DNA of 6,962 nucleotides, taken from assembly GCA_031268055.1 (NCBI GenBank), contig JAIRXY010000219.1:1-6962 (forward strand). Direction: 5' to 3'. Origin of the DNA: Prevotellaceae bacterium. GTDB taxonomy: Bacteria; Bacteroidota; Bacteroidia; Bacteroidales; UBA932. The translations under genes were made by a program, and so were the position numbers. The notes below the pieces were generated by a model. It saw only the letters and a program-made list of their open reading frames with translations. It was not told the DNA's origin and ran no database searches. Below are positions 1 to 6,960 of the stretch, one piece after another (position 1 is the first letter of the stretch; each line of letters starts with the position of its first letter).

Positions 1-467
1 ATTTCGCGGATTTCGGCAAGCAGACGTTCGAAATAGTCTTCACCGAGGAATGTACCGTTTTCCATACGCTTTCGGTCAATGACGTAGCCTCGCGTGGCAT
101 AATCCCGCAAAACGGATGTCGCCCATTGGCGAAAAGCAGTTGCCCGCTTGGAGTTGACGCGGTAGCCTACTGCTATAATGGCATCCAAGTTGTAATGCTT
201 AGTTTTGTAGGTCTTACCATCAGATGCAGTTACCGAGAAATCCTCGGTAGCTGAACGCTCATCTAACTCATTTTCTTTGAATATGTTTTTAAGATGTAGC
301 GATATGTTGTCGGTTGAGCAGTCAAACAAGATTGCCATCAGCTTTTGGCTGAGCCAAATTGTTTCGTCTTGTACACGAACTTCTATTCCGTCTTCTCTTG
401 CCTGATTAGTGAAAATCAGGAACTCGGCGGTGCTGTTGCGGATTTGGAGATTCTTTTTTTGCGGCAT
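1..467 (-). CDS. rhuM: RhuM-family protein, N-terminal part (runs off left edge)
   Basis: The minus-strand frame is open from an ATG at 467-465 to the window edge, giving 155 codons without a stop. The translation starts MPQKKNLQIRNSTAEFLIF. It contains the features I associate with the virulence RhuM family: an IWLSQKLMAILF segment (about residues 37-48), a helix-turn-helix-like HLKNIFKENELDE segment (about 57-70), and the diagnostic NLDAIIAVGYRVNSKRAT stretch followed by FRQWATSVLRDYATRGYVI. Members I recall are about 330 residues, so roughly the C-terminal half lies outside the window. The name comes from a Salmonella pathogenicity-island gene. The biochemical role is not established, and the family is often found in accessory or restriction-modification loci. 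The gene is transcribed away from the transporter operon and is not part of it. The visible part is intact. Family assignment is confident; function is not known. Confidence 0.9.
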   Translation of the reverse strand, partial: MPQKKNLQIRNSTAEFLIFTNQAREDGIEVRVQDETIWLSQKLMAILFDCSTDNISLHLKNIFKENELDERSATEDFSVTASDGKTYKTKHYNLDAIIAVGYRVNSKRATAFRQWATSVLRDYATRGYVIDRKRMENGTFLGEDYFERLLAEIRE

Positions 468-477
468 AAGATTCTAC

Positions 478-508
478 TGATGATATAAAAATTGATGATG
501 TAAAAAAT
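478..508. repeat. Two-copy ~15-bp tandem repeat in the rhuM leader
   Basis: TGATGATATAAAAAT (478-492) is followed directly by TGATGATGTAAAAAAT (493-508), the same unit with one substitution and one extra A. It lies 11 bp upstream of the rhuM start codon on the minus strand, inside its predicted 5' leader. It may simply be a small replication-slippage duplication. Confidence 0.6.
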
Positions 509-589
509 TGATTGTCAGGAAATAGATTTGTGCTTTTGTGAATGCAAATTAAAAAAATTACCCTCCACTATGCTCCGATTGCCAACGCA

Positions 590-597
590 CAAAAGTA
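590..597 (-). promoter_or_regulatory. Likely rhuM promoter (-7 element)
   Basis: Read on the minus strand, 597 to 590 is TACTTTTG, a full match to the Bacteroidetes -7 consensus TAnnTTTG, in the context TTTACTTTTGTGCG. No good -33 TTTG occurs at the usual spacing, so only the -7 element is supported. Transcription would start near 585 and give rhuM a leader of about 115 nt. Confidence 0.5.
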
Positions 598-835
598 AAG
601 AAAAATAGCAAGAAGTCGAACGAAAAGCAAGGATATTTCTTTTTTTGAGGCGCTGCCGGGTATCCCCTACCCTGCCCACGCTGCCACAAGCGCGCGGCAG
701 TACATTTCTATTATGCCAAGTAGAAAAATTATTCTTTTGTCCATAAACATTCTGAAATTCATTGCATTAGTATTATTTTTGTTAATGGTTAGTGTTAATT
801 AACTATTTAAAAGTACCTGAATTGTGATGTTAACT

Positions 836-843
836 TACCTTTG
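836..843 (+). promoter_or_regulatory. Plus-strand promoter motif (-7 element) of an unassigned small unit
   Basis: TACCTTTG matches the Bacteroidetes -7 consensus TAnnTTTG exactly. A -33 element is not clear, since the nearest TTG (822-824) is too close. A transcript would start near 848-850 and run into the ORF at 906-1085 and then the terminator at 1111-1146. It is about 500 bp from the susC-like gene and the terminator lies between them, so it is a poor candidate for the susC promoter. Confidence 0.4.
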
Positions 844-905
844 TTCCCTCATTGATTGTGCGCGTACACAAGATGACAAGTTAACTAAACTGTAAGCTAT
901 CTATA

Positions 906-1085
<180 letters not shown>

Positions 1086-1110
1086 CAAATATTTTTTGAA
1101 TATCCAACAT

Positions 1111-1146
1111 AGCCCTACTCCGATAATTTCGGGAGTAGGGCTTTTT
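1111..1146 (+). terminator. Strong intrinsic terminator with no annotated upstream gene
   Basis: An 11-bp perfect stem pairs AGCCCTACTCC (1111-1121) with GGAGTAGGGCT (1132-1142) across a 10-nt loop, followed by a T-run (1142-1146, then CTTGTT). There is no T-run on the other side, so it acts on plus-strand transcripts. The only plus-strand candidate to terminate is the small unit starting near 848. It also insulates the susC-like gene from upstream transcription. Confidence 0.85.
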
Positions 1147-1206
1147 CTTGTTCCCCCACCCCCGCAGTATATCTTCATCTATTTTTCAAGCGGAAAACCT
1201 CCATGA

Positions 1207-1319
1207 TGCAAGCTATCCAATTAGAAGCTTGCAAACAATGCGCTTGGCATGATTTTTCAGGCAGCATAAATGGACTTCGTGCTGCTTGGCTAAATCTTAA
1301 AAAAAAATCTTAGAAGTCC
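1207..1319 (+). promoter_or_regulatory. Potential leader hairpins upstream of the susC-like gene
   Basis: Three inverted repeats are visible. TGCAAGCT (1207-1214) pairs with AGCTTGCA (1226-1233) across 11 nt. GCAGCA (1261-1266) pairs with TGCTGC (1280-1285). GGACTTC (1272-1278) pairs with GAAGTCC (1313-1319). The last two overlap, so they cannot form together. A run of nine A (1299-1307) flanked by direct AATCTTA copies lies between them. These could form a structured 5' leader, but the stems are short and no T-rich terminator follows. Confidence 0.3.
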
Positions 1320-1338
1320 GACTTAAATAGTTAGGCTT

Positions 1339-4300
1339 ATGCAAAATTTATTCGTTCGTTGGAAAGCAAATTGCTTATTGGCAGTAGCCATGTTGTGCTT
1401 GTTTTCCGTGAGTGCTACGGCACAAGCAAGAATCGTCACCGGCGTGGTAAAAGACGCTTCAGGTGAAGCAGTAGTAGGCGCTACGGTAGTAGCCAAAGGG
1501 ACTACAAATTCGGCCTCCACCGATGTAGATGGCCGCTACAGCATTAGCGTGCCGGAGGGCTCGGAGGCGCTGGTGGTATCGTTCTTAGGAATGAAAACCG
1601 CTACGGCGTCCATCGCTGGCAGCGTGGTGGACGTAACGCTGGAAGAAGATGCCCTGCACCTCGAAGAGGTGGTGGCCATTGGCTACGGTACGGTGAAGAA
1701 AAGCGACCTCACCGGCGCTGTGTCCAGCGTCAACTCCGACAGGCTCACGGCTATCGGCTCCACCTCTGTGATGAGCGCCCTGCAAGGCGCTACCCCGGGC
1801 GTGGACATTTTGGCCAGCTCTGCCCGCCCGGGAGGTGGATTTTCTATCCAAATACGGGGGCAAAACTCCATGAACGCCGGAAGCCCGCTGTATGTGGTGG
1901 ACGGCATTGTGGTAGATGACATTGATTTTCTTTCGCCGTCCGACATTGAGCAGCTTGACGTGCTAAAGGATGCTTCGTCAACGGCTATTTATGGCTCGCG
2001 AGGATCTAATGGTGTGGTAATTATCAAAACCAAGGGCGCTTCGGAGGGCGCTACCAAGCTAACGGTATCTTACGACGGATACTACGGCGTACGCAAGCTG
2101 GCGCGCGTTCCTGACTTTATGGATGGCCGAGAGCTGGCCGACTACCGCACTTCTATGTACTACACGTGGAATTCGAGCGCGGGTAAGTATGAGCTGAGCG
2201 ATGCAAATAAAGCATTAGTCCTGCAAAATTCAAAGATAATTAATACGGCGCTCTATAACCAAGAGTATACCGATTGGCTGGATCTTGCAACCGACGACGG
2301 CTCGCAGCAAAGCCACTCCGTTAACATATCCGGGAGCAGCAAGGATGTTGTATACAACATAGGCATGGGCTACCAAAACGAGCAGGGAAACTTTATGCGG
2401 GAGGAAATGGAGCGGTATACCATGCGCGCTTCCGTCAGCCATAAAGCCAACAAATACTTTTCGTCGGGGGCAAACCTGAATTTGTCTCACACCTTGGTGA
2501 ATGGCGGCTCTGTAAACGGCTACCTCAGCCTTTTCCGCATGGCGCCCTTTTTCAAAGCATACGACGAAAACGGCGAGTACATACAGCAGCCGGGTACTGC
2601 TGCATCCTTACAGGGAGGCGGAAATTTTACCTCAAGCGGGAACCCCTTGATTGAAATTGAAAGCGGCTCGACCGAGACCAAGCGCTTCAACGTAATGGGC
2701 AGCCTGTTCGCCGAGCTTACTCCAGCGGCAGGCTTGTCGATAAAAACCACCTTTTCACCCCGCCTCAACCAGCGGAGGGTTGGGCAGTATCACGGAAAAA
2801 CAGCAGACCCTGACTACTCCAGCAGCACAGCCCGCACGGAGCATCGCACCCGCCTTGACTGGACGTGGGACAACGTGATAAGCTACGGCCACACCTTTGC
2901 CGACGTCCACACGCTGAATGTAACCCTGATCAACTCGGTGTATAAAACGCAGGAGGAGCTGCTGGGAGTGGGCGCAACCAACTTCCCGTATGACGCCGAG
3001 TGGTATAACATCTTTAACGGGACGCTGCGGGCAAGCGATAATGCGGCAAGCTATTCGCAGGTTAACATGCTTTCATACGCTGCCCGCGTAAACTATGACT
3101 ACGCAGGAAAGTACTTGGTTACGGGAACAGTCCGCTACGACGGCAGCTCAAAGCTGGCCAACAAGTGGACTACTTTTCCCTCGGCGGCGGTGGCTTGGCG
3201 CATTACAGAGGAAAATTTTATGAAAGAGGCCGAATGGCTGAGCAACCTCAAGCTCCGCGCAAGCTTGGGCTACTCCGGCAACAACAACGGAGTAAACGCC
3301 TACGGTACTCAGCAAACACCCAATACGGGAAGTCAGACTTACTACGATTTTGACGGAAACATGGTATCGGGGTATGCTGTCGGCGCACCGGTTAACCCCC
3401 TGCTTACGTGGGAAAAAACCCGCGAGCTTGACCTTGGACTTGACGTTGCCTTTTTGGGTGGGCGAATAAGCGGCGTTATCGACTTTTACGATAAGCTGTC
3501 GAACGACTTGCTCATGAAGCGTACGTTAGCCGTTGAGTCGGGCGTAGTCTCCATGACCGACAACATCGGCTCGGTGAACAATCGAGGCATAGAAATCGGG
3601 CTGAGTACGGTAAACGTGAAAACGAGCGACTGGGAGTGGAGAACTTCCTTTACGTTTGCCCACAACAAAAACGCCATCCGCAGCGTGTACGGAAAAGAGG
3701 AGGACGTGCCCGGCGAGGCCTACATCATAGGGCAACCTATCAGCATAATTTACGGCTACGAGACAAACGGCGTGTACAACTATTCCGAATGGGCTGCCGC
3801 CACGCCGGAGCAAAGAAGCAGCATGGATATTGCTAACCCGGGCGCTCCCAAGATAGTGGATATAGACAAAAACGGGACAATTGATACCTATGACCGCACT
3901 ATTCTGGGAAAAAGCAACCCCGACTGGACAGGGAGCATATCTTCTACCTTAAAGTATAAGGGATTTGATTTTTCTTTTAACATTTATGCTCGCCAAGGCG
4001 TGATGGTTAGCGACTGGTTTTCCAGCGAATTTGTAGGCGCATCCCTCACCGACAGAGGCCGCCCAAAGGTCAACTTCGACTACTACATACCGGAGGGAGC
4101 GCCCCGTATCGACTGGAGCAACTTTAGCGTTGACGCAGACGGGCAGCCTTGGGTAACGTGGACTACCTCAACAGAACATGCGAGCGCCAGCTACCCGATT
4201 GGAACTGCCAGCCTCAAGGGAGGGCACTACGAGAGTATTGTGAACAACAACGGTACCGTTAGAACGGTGAGCAACGGAACGCTTCAGGATGCGTCGTTTG

Positions 4301-4515
4301 TCAAGATACGCAACATCACCTTGGGCTATACCTTTCCGCAAAAATGGATTGGGAAAATCAAATTTTCACAGGCGCGGATTTACCTGAACGTGCTCAACCC
4401 GTTTACCTTTACCGATTACGTGGGCTACGACCCAGAGTATGCCATCATTGAGGCTAATAATGGCAATGGACTTTCCAGCATAGTGTATCAATTAGGCGTT
4501 AACTTAAAATTTTGA
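1339..4515 (+). CDS. SusC/RagA-family TonB-linked outer-membrane transporter
   Basis: This 1058-residue protein is a TonB-dependent beta-barrel that imports a surface-bound ligand, probably a glycan or peptide, together with its SusD-like partner. The first ~30 residues form a signal peptide with a hydrophobic core (CLLAVAMLCLFSV) and a likely cut after ATAQA. A carboxypeptidase-regulatory-like domain follows (about 31-108, VTGVVKDASGEAVVGATV), then the EEVVAIGYGTVKKSDLTGAV segment (109-128), which leads into the plug. The plug ends in the SusC signature DVLKDASSTAIYGSRG...VVIIKTK (207-232), and the LYVVDGI motif lies near 184. The rest is barrel, ending in the outer-membrane C-terminal Phe (GVNLKF). 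An acidic DIDKNGTIDTYDR loop near 841-853 resembles a calcium-binding loop common in this family. No STN domain precedes the regulatory-like domain, so control by an anti-sigma FecR/ECF pair is unlikely. The ATG follows an in-frame TAA at 1324. Length is normal and the frame intact. The substrate cannot be told. Confidence 0.96.
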   Translation: MQNLFVRWKANCLLAVAMLCLFSVSATAQARIVTGVVKDASGEAVVGATVVAKGTTNSASTDVDGRYSISVPEGSEALVVSFLGMKTATASIAGSVVDVTLEEDALHLEEVVAIGYGTVKKSDLTGAVSSVNSDRLTAIGSTSVMSALQGATPGVDILASSARPGGGFSIQIRGQNSMNAGSPLYVVDGIVVDDIDFLSPSDIEQLDVLKDASSTAIYGSRGSNGVVIIKTKGASEGATKLTVSYDGYYGVRKLARVPDFMDGRELADYRTSMYYTWNSSAGKYELSDANKALVLQNSKIINTALYNQEYTDWLDLATDDGSQQSHSVNISGSSKDVVYNIGMGYQNEQGNFMREEMERYTMRASVSHKANKYFSSGANLNLSHTLVNGGSVNGYLSLFRMAPFFKAYDENGEYIQQPGTAASLQGGGNFTSSGNPLIEIESGSTETKRFNVMGSLFAELTPAAGLSIKTTFSPRLNQRRVGQYHGKTADPDYSSSTARTEHRTRLDWTWDNVISYGHTFADVHTLNVTLINSVYKTQEELLGVGATNFPYDAEWYNIFNGTLRASDNAASYSQVNMLSYAARVNYDYAGKYLVTGTVRYDGSSKLANKWTTFPSAAVAWRITEENFMKEAEWLSNLKLRASLGYSGNNNGVNAYGTQQTPNTGSQTYYDFDGNMVSGYAVGAPVNPLLTWEKTRELDLGLDVAFLGGRISGVIDFYDKLSNDLLMKRTLAVESGVVSMTDNIGSVNNRGIEIGLSTVNVKTSDWEWRTSFTFAHNKNAIRSVYGKEEDVPGEAYIIGQPISIIYGYETNGVYNYSEWAAATPEQRSSMDIANPGAPKIVDIDKNGTIDTYDRTILGKSNPDWTGSISSTLKYKGFDFSFNIYARQGVMVSDWFSSEFVGASLTDRGRPKVNFDYYIPEGAPRIDWSNFSVDADGQPWVTWTTSTEHASASYPIGTASLKGGHYESIVNNNGTVRTVSNGTLQDASFVKIRNITLGYTFPQKWIGKIKFSQARIYLNVLNPFTFTDYVGYDPEYAIIEANNGNGLSSIVYQLGVNLKF

Positions 4516-4518
4516 GGA
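4514..4518 (+). promoter_or_regulatory. Ribosome binding site that fixes the susD-like start
   Basis: GAGGA overlaps the stop codon of the upstream gene and lies 8 nt before ATG 4527. It supports that ATG over the TTG at 4512, which would place the binding site inside the coding region and add five residues before a normal lipoprotein signal. Shine-Dalgarno use is weak in Bacteroidetes, so the signal-peptide argument carries more weight. Confidence 0.5.
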
Positions 4519-4526
4519 AAAATAAA

Positions 4527-6359
4527 ATGAAAACAATACTAAACATGGCGCTATTGGCGCTGCTGCTCGGCGGCTGTAGCGGATTTCTGGATGAAGACAA
4601 CAGGGCAGGCATTACCAATGATGAGCTATATGCCTCCCCCGAAGGTTATCAGACCTTACGGGTAAATGCCTATAGCAGCTTGCGGGCTATTTATGAGGAA
4701 ACTCCCCGCGTGCTGCTTGCCGGTACCGACTTGTACCAGCTGCCACGCAACAATACAGACCCCATATATGATTACAGGAATTTAAGCTCAACTAACCCAG
4801 ATGTAAGAGCTTTTTATACAGATTGCTATACCGTCTTGCAAGCGCTGAATACGGCTGAGTTCTACTTGAGCATTGCCGAAATTTCCGACAGCGACAAGGG
4901 GAGGTATCAGGCGGAGTACGATTTTCTTAAGGGGTTTGTACACTTCCTGCTGATTGAACAGCTTGGAGGCGTGGTAATCAACGACGAGTATACGCAAGAC
5001 CCGCGCGTAAACCTGCCTCGCGCCACGCTAAGCGCCTCGTATGACTACGTGATTGGAAAGCTGAAAGCGGCCTTGGACGGGCAGCTTCCGCAAGCCACCA
5101 ACGACGGCGCTATCAACAAAGACATCGTAAACCACTACTTGGCAAAAGTGTACCTGACCCGTGGCTGGGACTTGGGCAACAGTGGCGATTTTGAGCAGGC
5201 AAAAGCTTACGCCAACGCGGTAATCACCTCCCGCGGCAACCTGCAGTATAGCATGGAGCAGCTTTGGAGCATTGATAATGAGAATAACAACGAAGTGATT
5301 TTTGCCATACAGTATGACGCAAGCTCATTGGGCAACAATACGTCCGGTAACGACCAGGAGGCTTCATTCGGCCCCTACCTGAGCGGCTCAGAGCGCGGAC
5401 ACAAAACTATGAGAACGTCGCTATACCCTTCGTGGTCGCTACACTCATGGTTTGGCAAAAATGACGCCCGCTACGACGCCACCTTTATGCTAACCATGTG
5501 GGAATTTTACTACGACTACTATCTGGGTAAAACCGACCCCGAAACGAATGCAATTACCGCAGTATATCCACGCGCATGGGATAGGGCGCAGGAGATGTTT
5601 GATGACTACAAGGCGCTGACCGATGGCGAAGAAAATGGCGAGCTTAAGGGTGTAAGAATGATAGAAAGCGACGGTAAAACGCTGCGTCCGGGGGTGCTGA
5701 CGTTCATACAAAAATGGTGCCCTGAGTTTAAGGACGTCGATAGCGCAAAAATCATCACCGCCAAGGCTGCTAATGAAACAAACTACCTGCGCGTATACCC
5801 CTTTATTGAGCACAGCGCCGACCCAAAAGCGAACGAAAAATATTGGCGCAGCGATTATGCCAGCGACTTCTGCCAGCCGGTTATCAAAAAGTTCGATATG
5901 AATAAAATAGTGATATGGAATCAACGGCAAAGCTACCGTGATGTGGTGCTGGCCACCTTGTCGGAAACCATGCTGCTGTATGCCGAAGCTTGTATAGGGA
6001 AAGAAGAGTATTCGGCGGCGGAAGAGTACATCCAAAAAGTGCTGGATCGTCCGGGAAATGCGAAGGATGCTAGCTTGCCGCCACTCACGGTGAGCCTTCC
6101 TACTACCCAGCAAGCCGCGCTGGAGGAATACCTGAAAGAAAGCGGAAAAGAGCTGGCCGGACAGTATTGCGGACGCTGGCCGGAGCTGCGCCGAACAAAA
6201 ATGCTGGAGTATATGTTCAAAAAGTATAGCTACGATGTTACTTATTACGGCTTAGGCGATAGCCCAATTGGGCAAAAAACCTACCGTCCTATCCCCCAGT
6301 ATGCGATAGACATTAATGAAGGATTGACGAATGACGACCAAAATCCGGGCTACAGATAG
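4527..6359 (+). CDS. SusD/RagB-family outer-membrane lipoprotein
   Basis: This 610-residue surface lipoprotein would bind the ligand and close over the SusC-like barrel as a lid. The N terminus MKTILNMALLALLLGGCSG is a lipoprotein signal peptide with lipobox LGGC, making Cys17 the lipidated residue. The acidic DEDN just after it fits a surface-export signal. The N-terminal SusD-like region contains helical, TPR-like segments such as YLAKVYLTRGW (about 204-214). The C-terminal RagB/SusD region has LLYAEACIGKEEYSAAEEYI near 482-501, the ELAGQYCGRWPELRR helix corresponding to the family's RRxELAFEGxRWxDLxR motif near 541-555, and the common NPGY ending. I chose ATG 4527 because a longer TTG start at 4512 would overlap the susC stop and spoil the signal peptide. 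The gene lies 11 bp after the susC stop and is followed by a terminator, so the two genes form a closed operon. The ligand is unknown. Confidence 0.95.
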   Translation: MKTILNMALLALLLGGCSGFLDEDNRAGITNDELYASPEGYQTLRVNAYSSLRAIYEETPRVLLAGTDLYQLPRNNTDPIYDYRNLSSTNPDVRAFYTDCYTVLQALNTAEFYLSIAEISDSDKGRYQAEYDFLKGFVHFLLIEQLGGVVINDEYTQDPRVNLPRATLSASYDYVIGKLKAALDGQLPQATNDGAINKDIVNHYLAKVYLTRGWDLGNSGDFEQAKAYANAVITSRGNLQYSMEQLWSIDNENNNEVIFAIQYDASSLGNNTSGNDQEASFGPYLSGSERGHKTMRTSLYPSWSLHSWFGKNDARYDATFMLTMWEFYYDYYLGKTDPETNAITAVYPRAWDRAQEMFDDYKALTDGEENGELKGVRMIESDGKTLRPGVLTFIQKWCPEFKDVDSAKIITAKAANETNYLRVYPFIEHSADPKANEKYWRSDYASDFCQPVIKKFDMNKIVIWNQRQSYRDVVLATLSETMLLYAEACIGKEEYSAAEEYIQKVLDRPGNAKDASLPPLTVSLPTTQQAALEEYLKESGKELAGQYCGRWPELRRTKMLEYMFKKYSYDVTYYGLGDSPIGQKTYRPIPQYAIDINEGLTNDDQNPGYR

Positions 6360-6376
6360 ATAGCTGGCTAATTCGG

Positions 6377-6426
6377 GTGGCTGTCTCAAAAATCATTTTT
6401 TTTATTTGAGGCAGCCACTTTTTTTT
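6377..6426 (+). terminator. Intrinsic terminator of the susC/susD-like operon
   Basis: A 14-bp stem pairs GTGGCTGTCTCAAA (6377-6390) with TTTGAGGCAGCCAC (6405-6418), with one G-U pair, followed by eight T (6419-6426). The loop is T-rich. It begins 17 bp after the susD-like stop. The opposite strand has no T-run, so it serves only the plus strand. Confidence 0.92.
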
Positions 6427-6438
6427 ACCAAAAAATGT

Positions 6439-6446
6439 TACCTTTG
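6439..6446 (+). promoter_or_regulatory. Promoter motif (-7 element) for the TPR fragment
   Basis: TACCTTTG is an exact match to TAnnTTTG just after the operon terminator and 22 bp before the ATG at 6469. Transcription would start near 6452, leaving a short AT-rich leader typical of Bacteroidetes. The -33 region is a T-run rather than TTTG. The second copy of the 65-bp repeat lacks this motif. Confidence 0.45.
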
Positions 6447-6448
6447 GC

Positions 6449-6513
6449 CAACATAAAAATATATAACTATGTCTTTTCAGCTAAAAATGAATTTGTCGGC
6501 AGGTTGCTGCGCA
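6449..6513 (+). repeat. 65-bp direct repeat, copy 1
   Basis: This segment is 63/65 identical to 6896-6960; the differences are at 6466 (A versus G) and 6468 (T versus C). It holds an AT-rich leader, an ATG and the first 15 codons of a TPR-like frame. The sequences outside the repeat do not match. Confidence 0.95.
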
Positions 6514-6629
6514 AACATGGGATTAGCTTATGGCCATTTAAGCAGCTACATCAAAGCTGTCAAGTGTTTCTAAAAACAGTAGCCACTGACCCGAATTATA
6601 TAGATGTTTTAAGCGTTATATTATCATGA
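6469..6629 (+). pseudogene. Frameshifted TPR-protein fragment
   Basis: From ATG 6469 the frame reads MSFQLKMNLSAGCCA, then NMGLAYGHLSSYIKAVKCF, and stops at TAA 6571-6573 (34 residues). In the frame one base back the sequence continues as LKTVATDPNYIDVLSVILS and ends at TGA 6627-6629. Joined, NMGLAYGHLSSYIKAVKCF plus LKTVATDPNY is a good match to the 34-residue tetratricopeptide repeat pattern: Gly8, Tyr11, Ala20, Phe24 and Pro32 are all in place. The break is explained by loss of one T in the T-run at 6567-6569. TPR repeats are protein-interaction scaffolds, and here only one repeat survives. The promoter motif at 6439-6446 may still drive it. The final TGA overlaps the ATG of the dinD remnant by two bases, which may be chance. 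An intact 64-codon ORF from 6435 covers the same stretch, but its first part has no TPR match and begins upstream of the promoter motif. Confidence 0.55.
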
Positions 6630-6913
6630 ATAAGAAAGAATTATCGAAGCAGGTCGATACCGTTTTCGAGCAAATCCGAAGAGTTGATGAGAAGAGTACT
6701 GGAGCGCGCAAAGGAATCATGCCGCAATAGCGGACATCCGATAGCTAACCATTTCGAGGATATCCTCGAAATGGTTCCGTTGGTATCGGGGCTGAAATGC
6801 CAGAGAATTTACCAACAACAGAAAGCATCAAAAAAGTAGAGCAAACGCTAAAGCGTGATGAGAAAAAAGCGCTGGATAAGTCTGCAACAAACGTGCAACA
6901 TAAAAATATATAG
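6626..6913 (+). pseudogene. dinD: dinD-like pseudogene with two internal deletions
   Basis: Three pieces of a DNA-damage-inducible protein D (DinD) homologue lie in order but in three frames. Piece 1, from ATG 6626, reads MNKKELSKQVDTVFEQIRRVDE, then goes out of register and stops at 6730. Piece 2, from about 6693 to 6790, reads RVLERAKESC, NSGHPIANHFEDILEMV and PLVSG. This matches the E. coli DinD stretch I recall as RAKEACENSGHTIDDHFEEILDMV. Piece 3, from about 6791 to the TAG at 6911-6913, reads GAEMPENLPTTESIKKVEQT and onward, matching the MPExLP motif near the DinD C terminus. About 23 codons are missing at the first junction and probably well over 100 at the second, since E. coli DinD is about 274 residues and only about 95 codons remain. 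E. coli DinD is SOS-induced and inhibits RecA filaments; this remnant cannot make that protein. Confidence 0.75.
6747..6776. repeat. 30-bp perfect palindrome inside the dinD remnant
   Basis: The 30 bases are exactly self-complementary, centred on GAT|ATC with core GAGGATATCCTC and outer ends AACC and GGTT. Read as codons in the dinD frame it gives NHFEDILEMV, and the other strand gives the same ten residues. It could extrude as a cruciform or fold into a 15-bp hairpin, apart from the loop bases. Confidence 0.95.
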
Positions 6914-6960
6914 CCATGTCTTTTCAGCTAAAAATGAATTTGTCGGCAGGTTGCTGCGCA
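6896..6960 (+). repeat. 65-bp direct repeat, copy 2
   Basis: Partner of 6449-6513 with two substitutions. Its left part holds the last codons and TAG stop of the dinD remnant, and its right part restarts the TPR-like frame. The two bases after it (TT) differ from copy 1 (AA), and the window then ends, so whether similarity resumes is unknown. Confidence 0.95.

Noticed and set aside
650..705. GC-rich stretch with small inverted repeats (GGGTA/TACCC, CTGCC/GGCAG)
   Set aside because: The stems are only 5 bp and have no T-run or conserved arrangement, so neither a terminator nor a structured RNA can be supported.
4512..4526. TTG start five codons upstream for the SusD-like protein
   Set aside because: It overlaps the susC stop, adds charged residues before a normal lipoprotein signal peptide and has no binding site upstream. 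ATG 4527 fits better.
5490..6113. Minus-strand 207-codon ORF
   Set aside because: It is a shadow of the SusD-like gene, whose plus-strand protein shows clear family motifs throughout this interval.
6435..6629. Intact 64-codon ORF starting MLPLANIKIYNYVFSAKNEF
   Set aside because: Its ATG lies upstream of the predicted -7 element. Its first half resembles nothing known, while its second half is the frameshifted continuation of the TPR motif read from 6469.
6626..6730. Separate 34-residue small protein MNKKELSKQ...
   Set aside because: Its second half (KSTGARKGIMPQ) is the out-of-frame reading of the DinD segment RVLERAKESC, so it is a broken piece of dinD rather than an independent gene.
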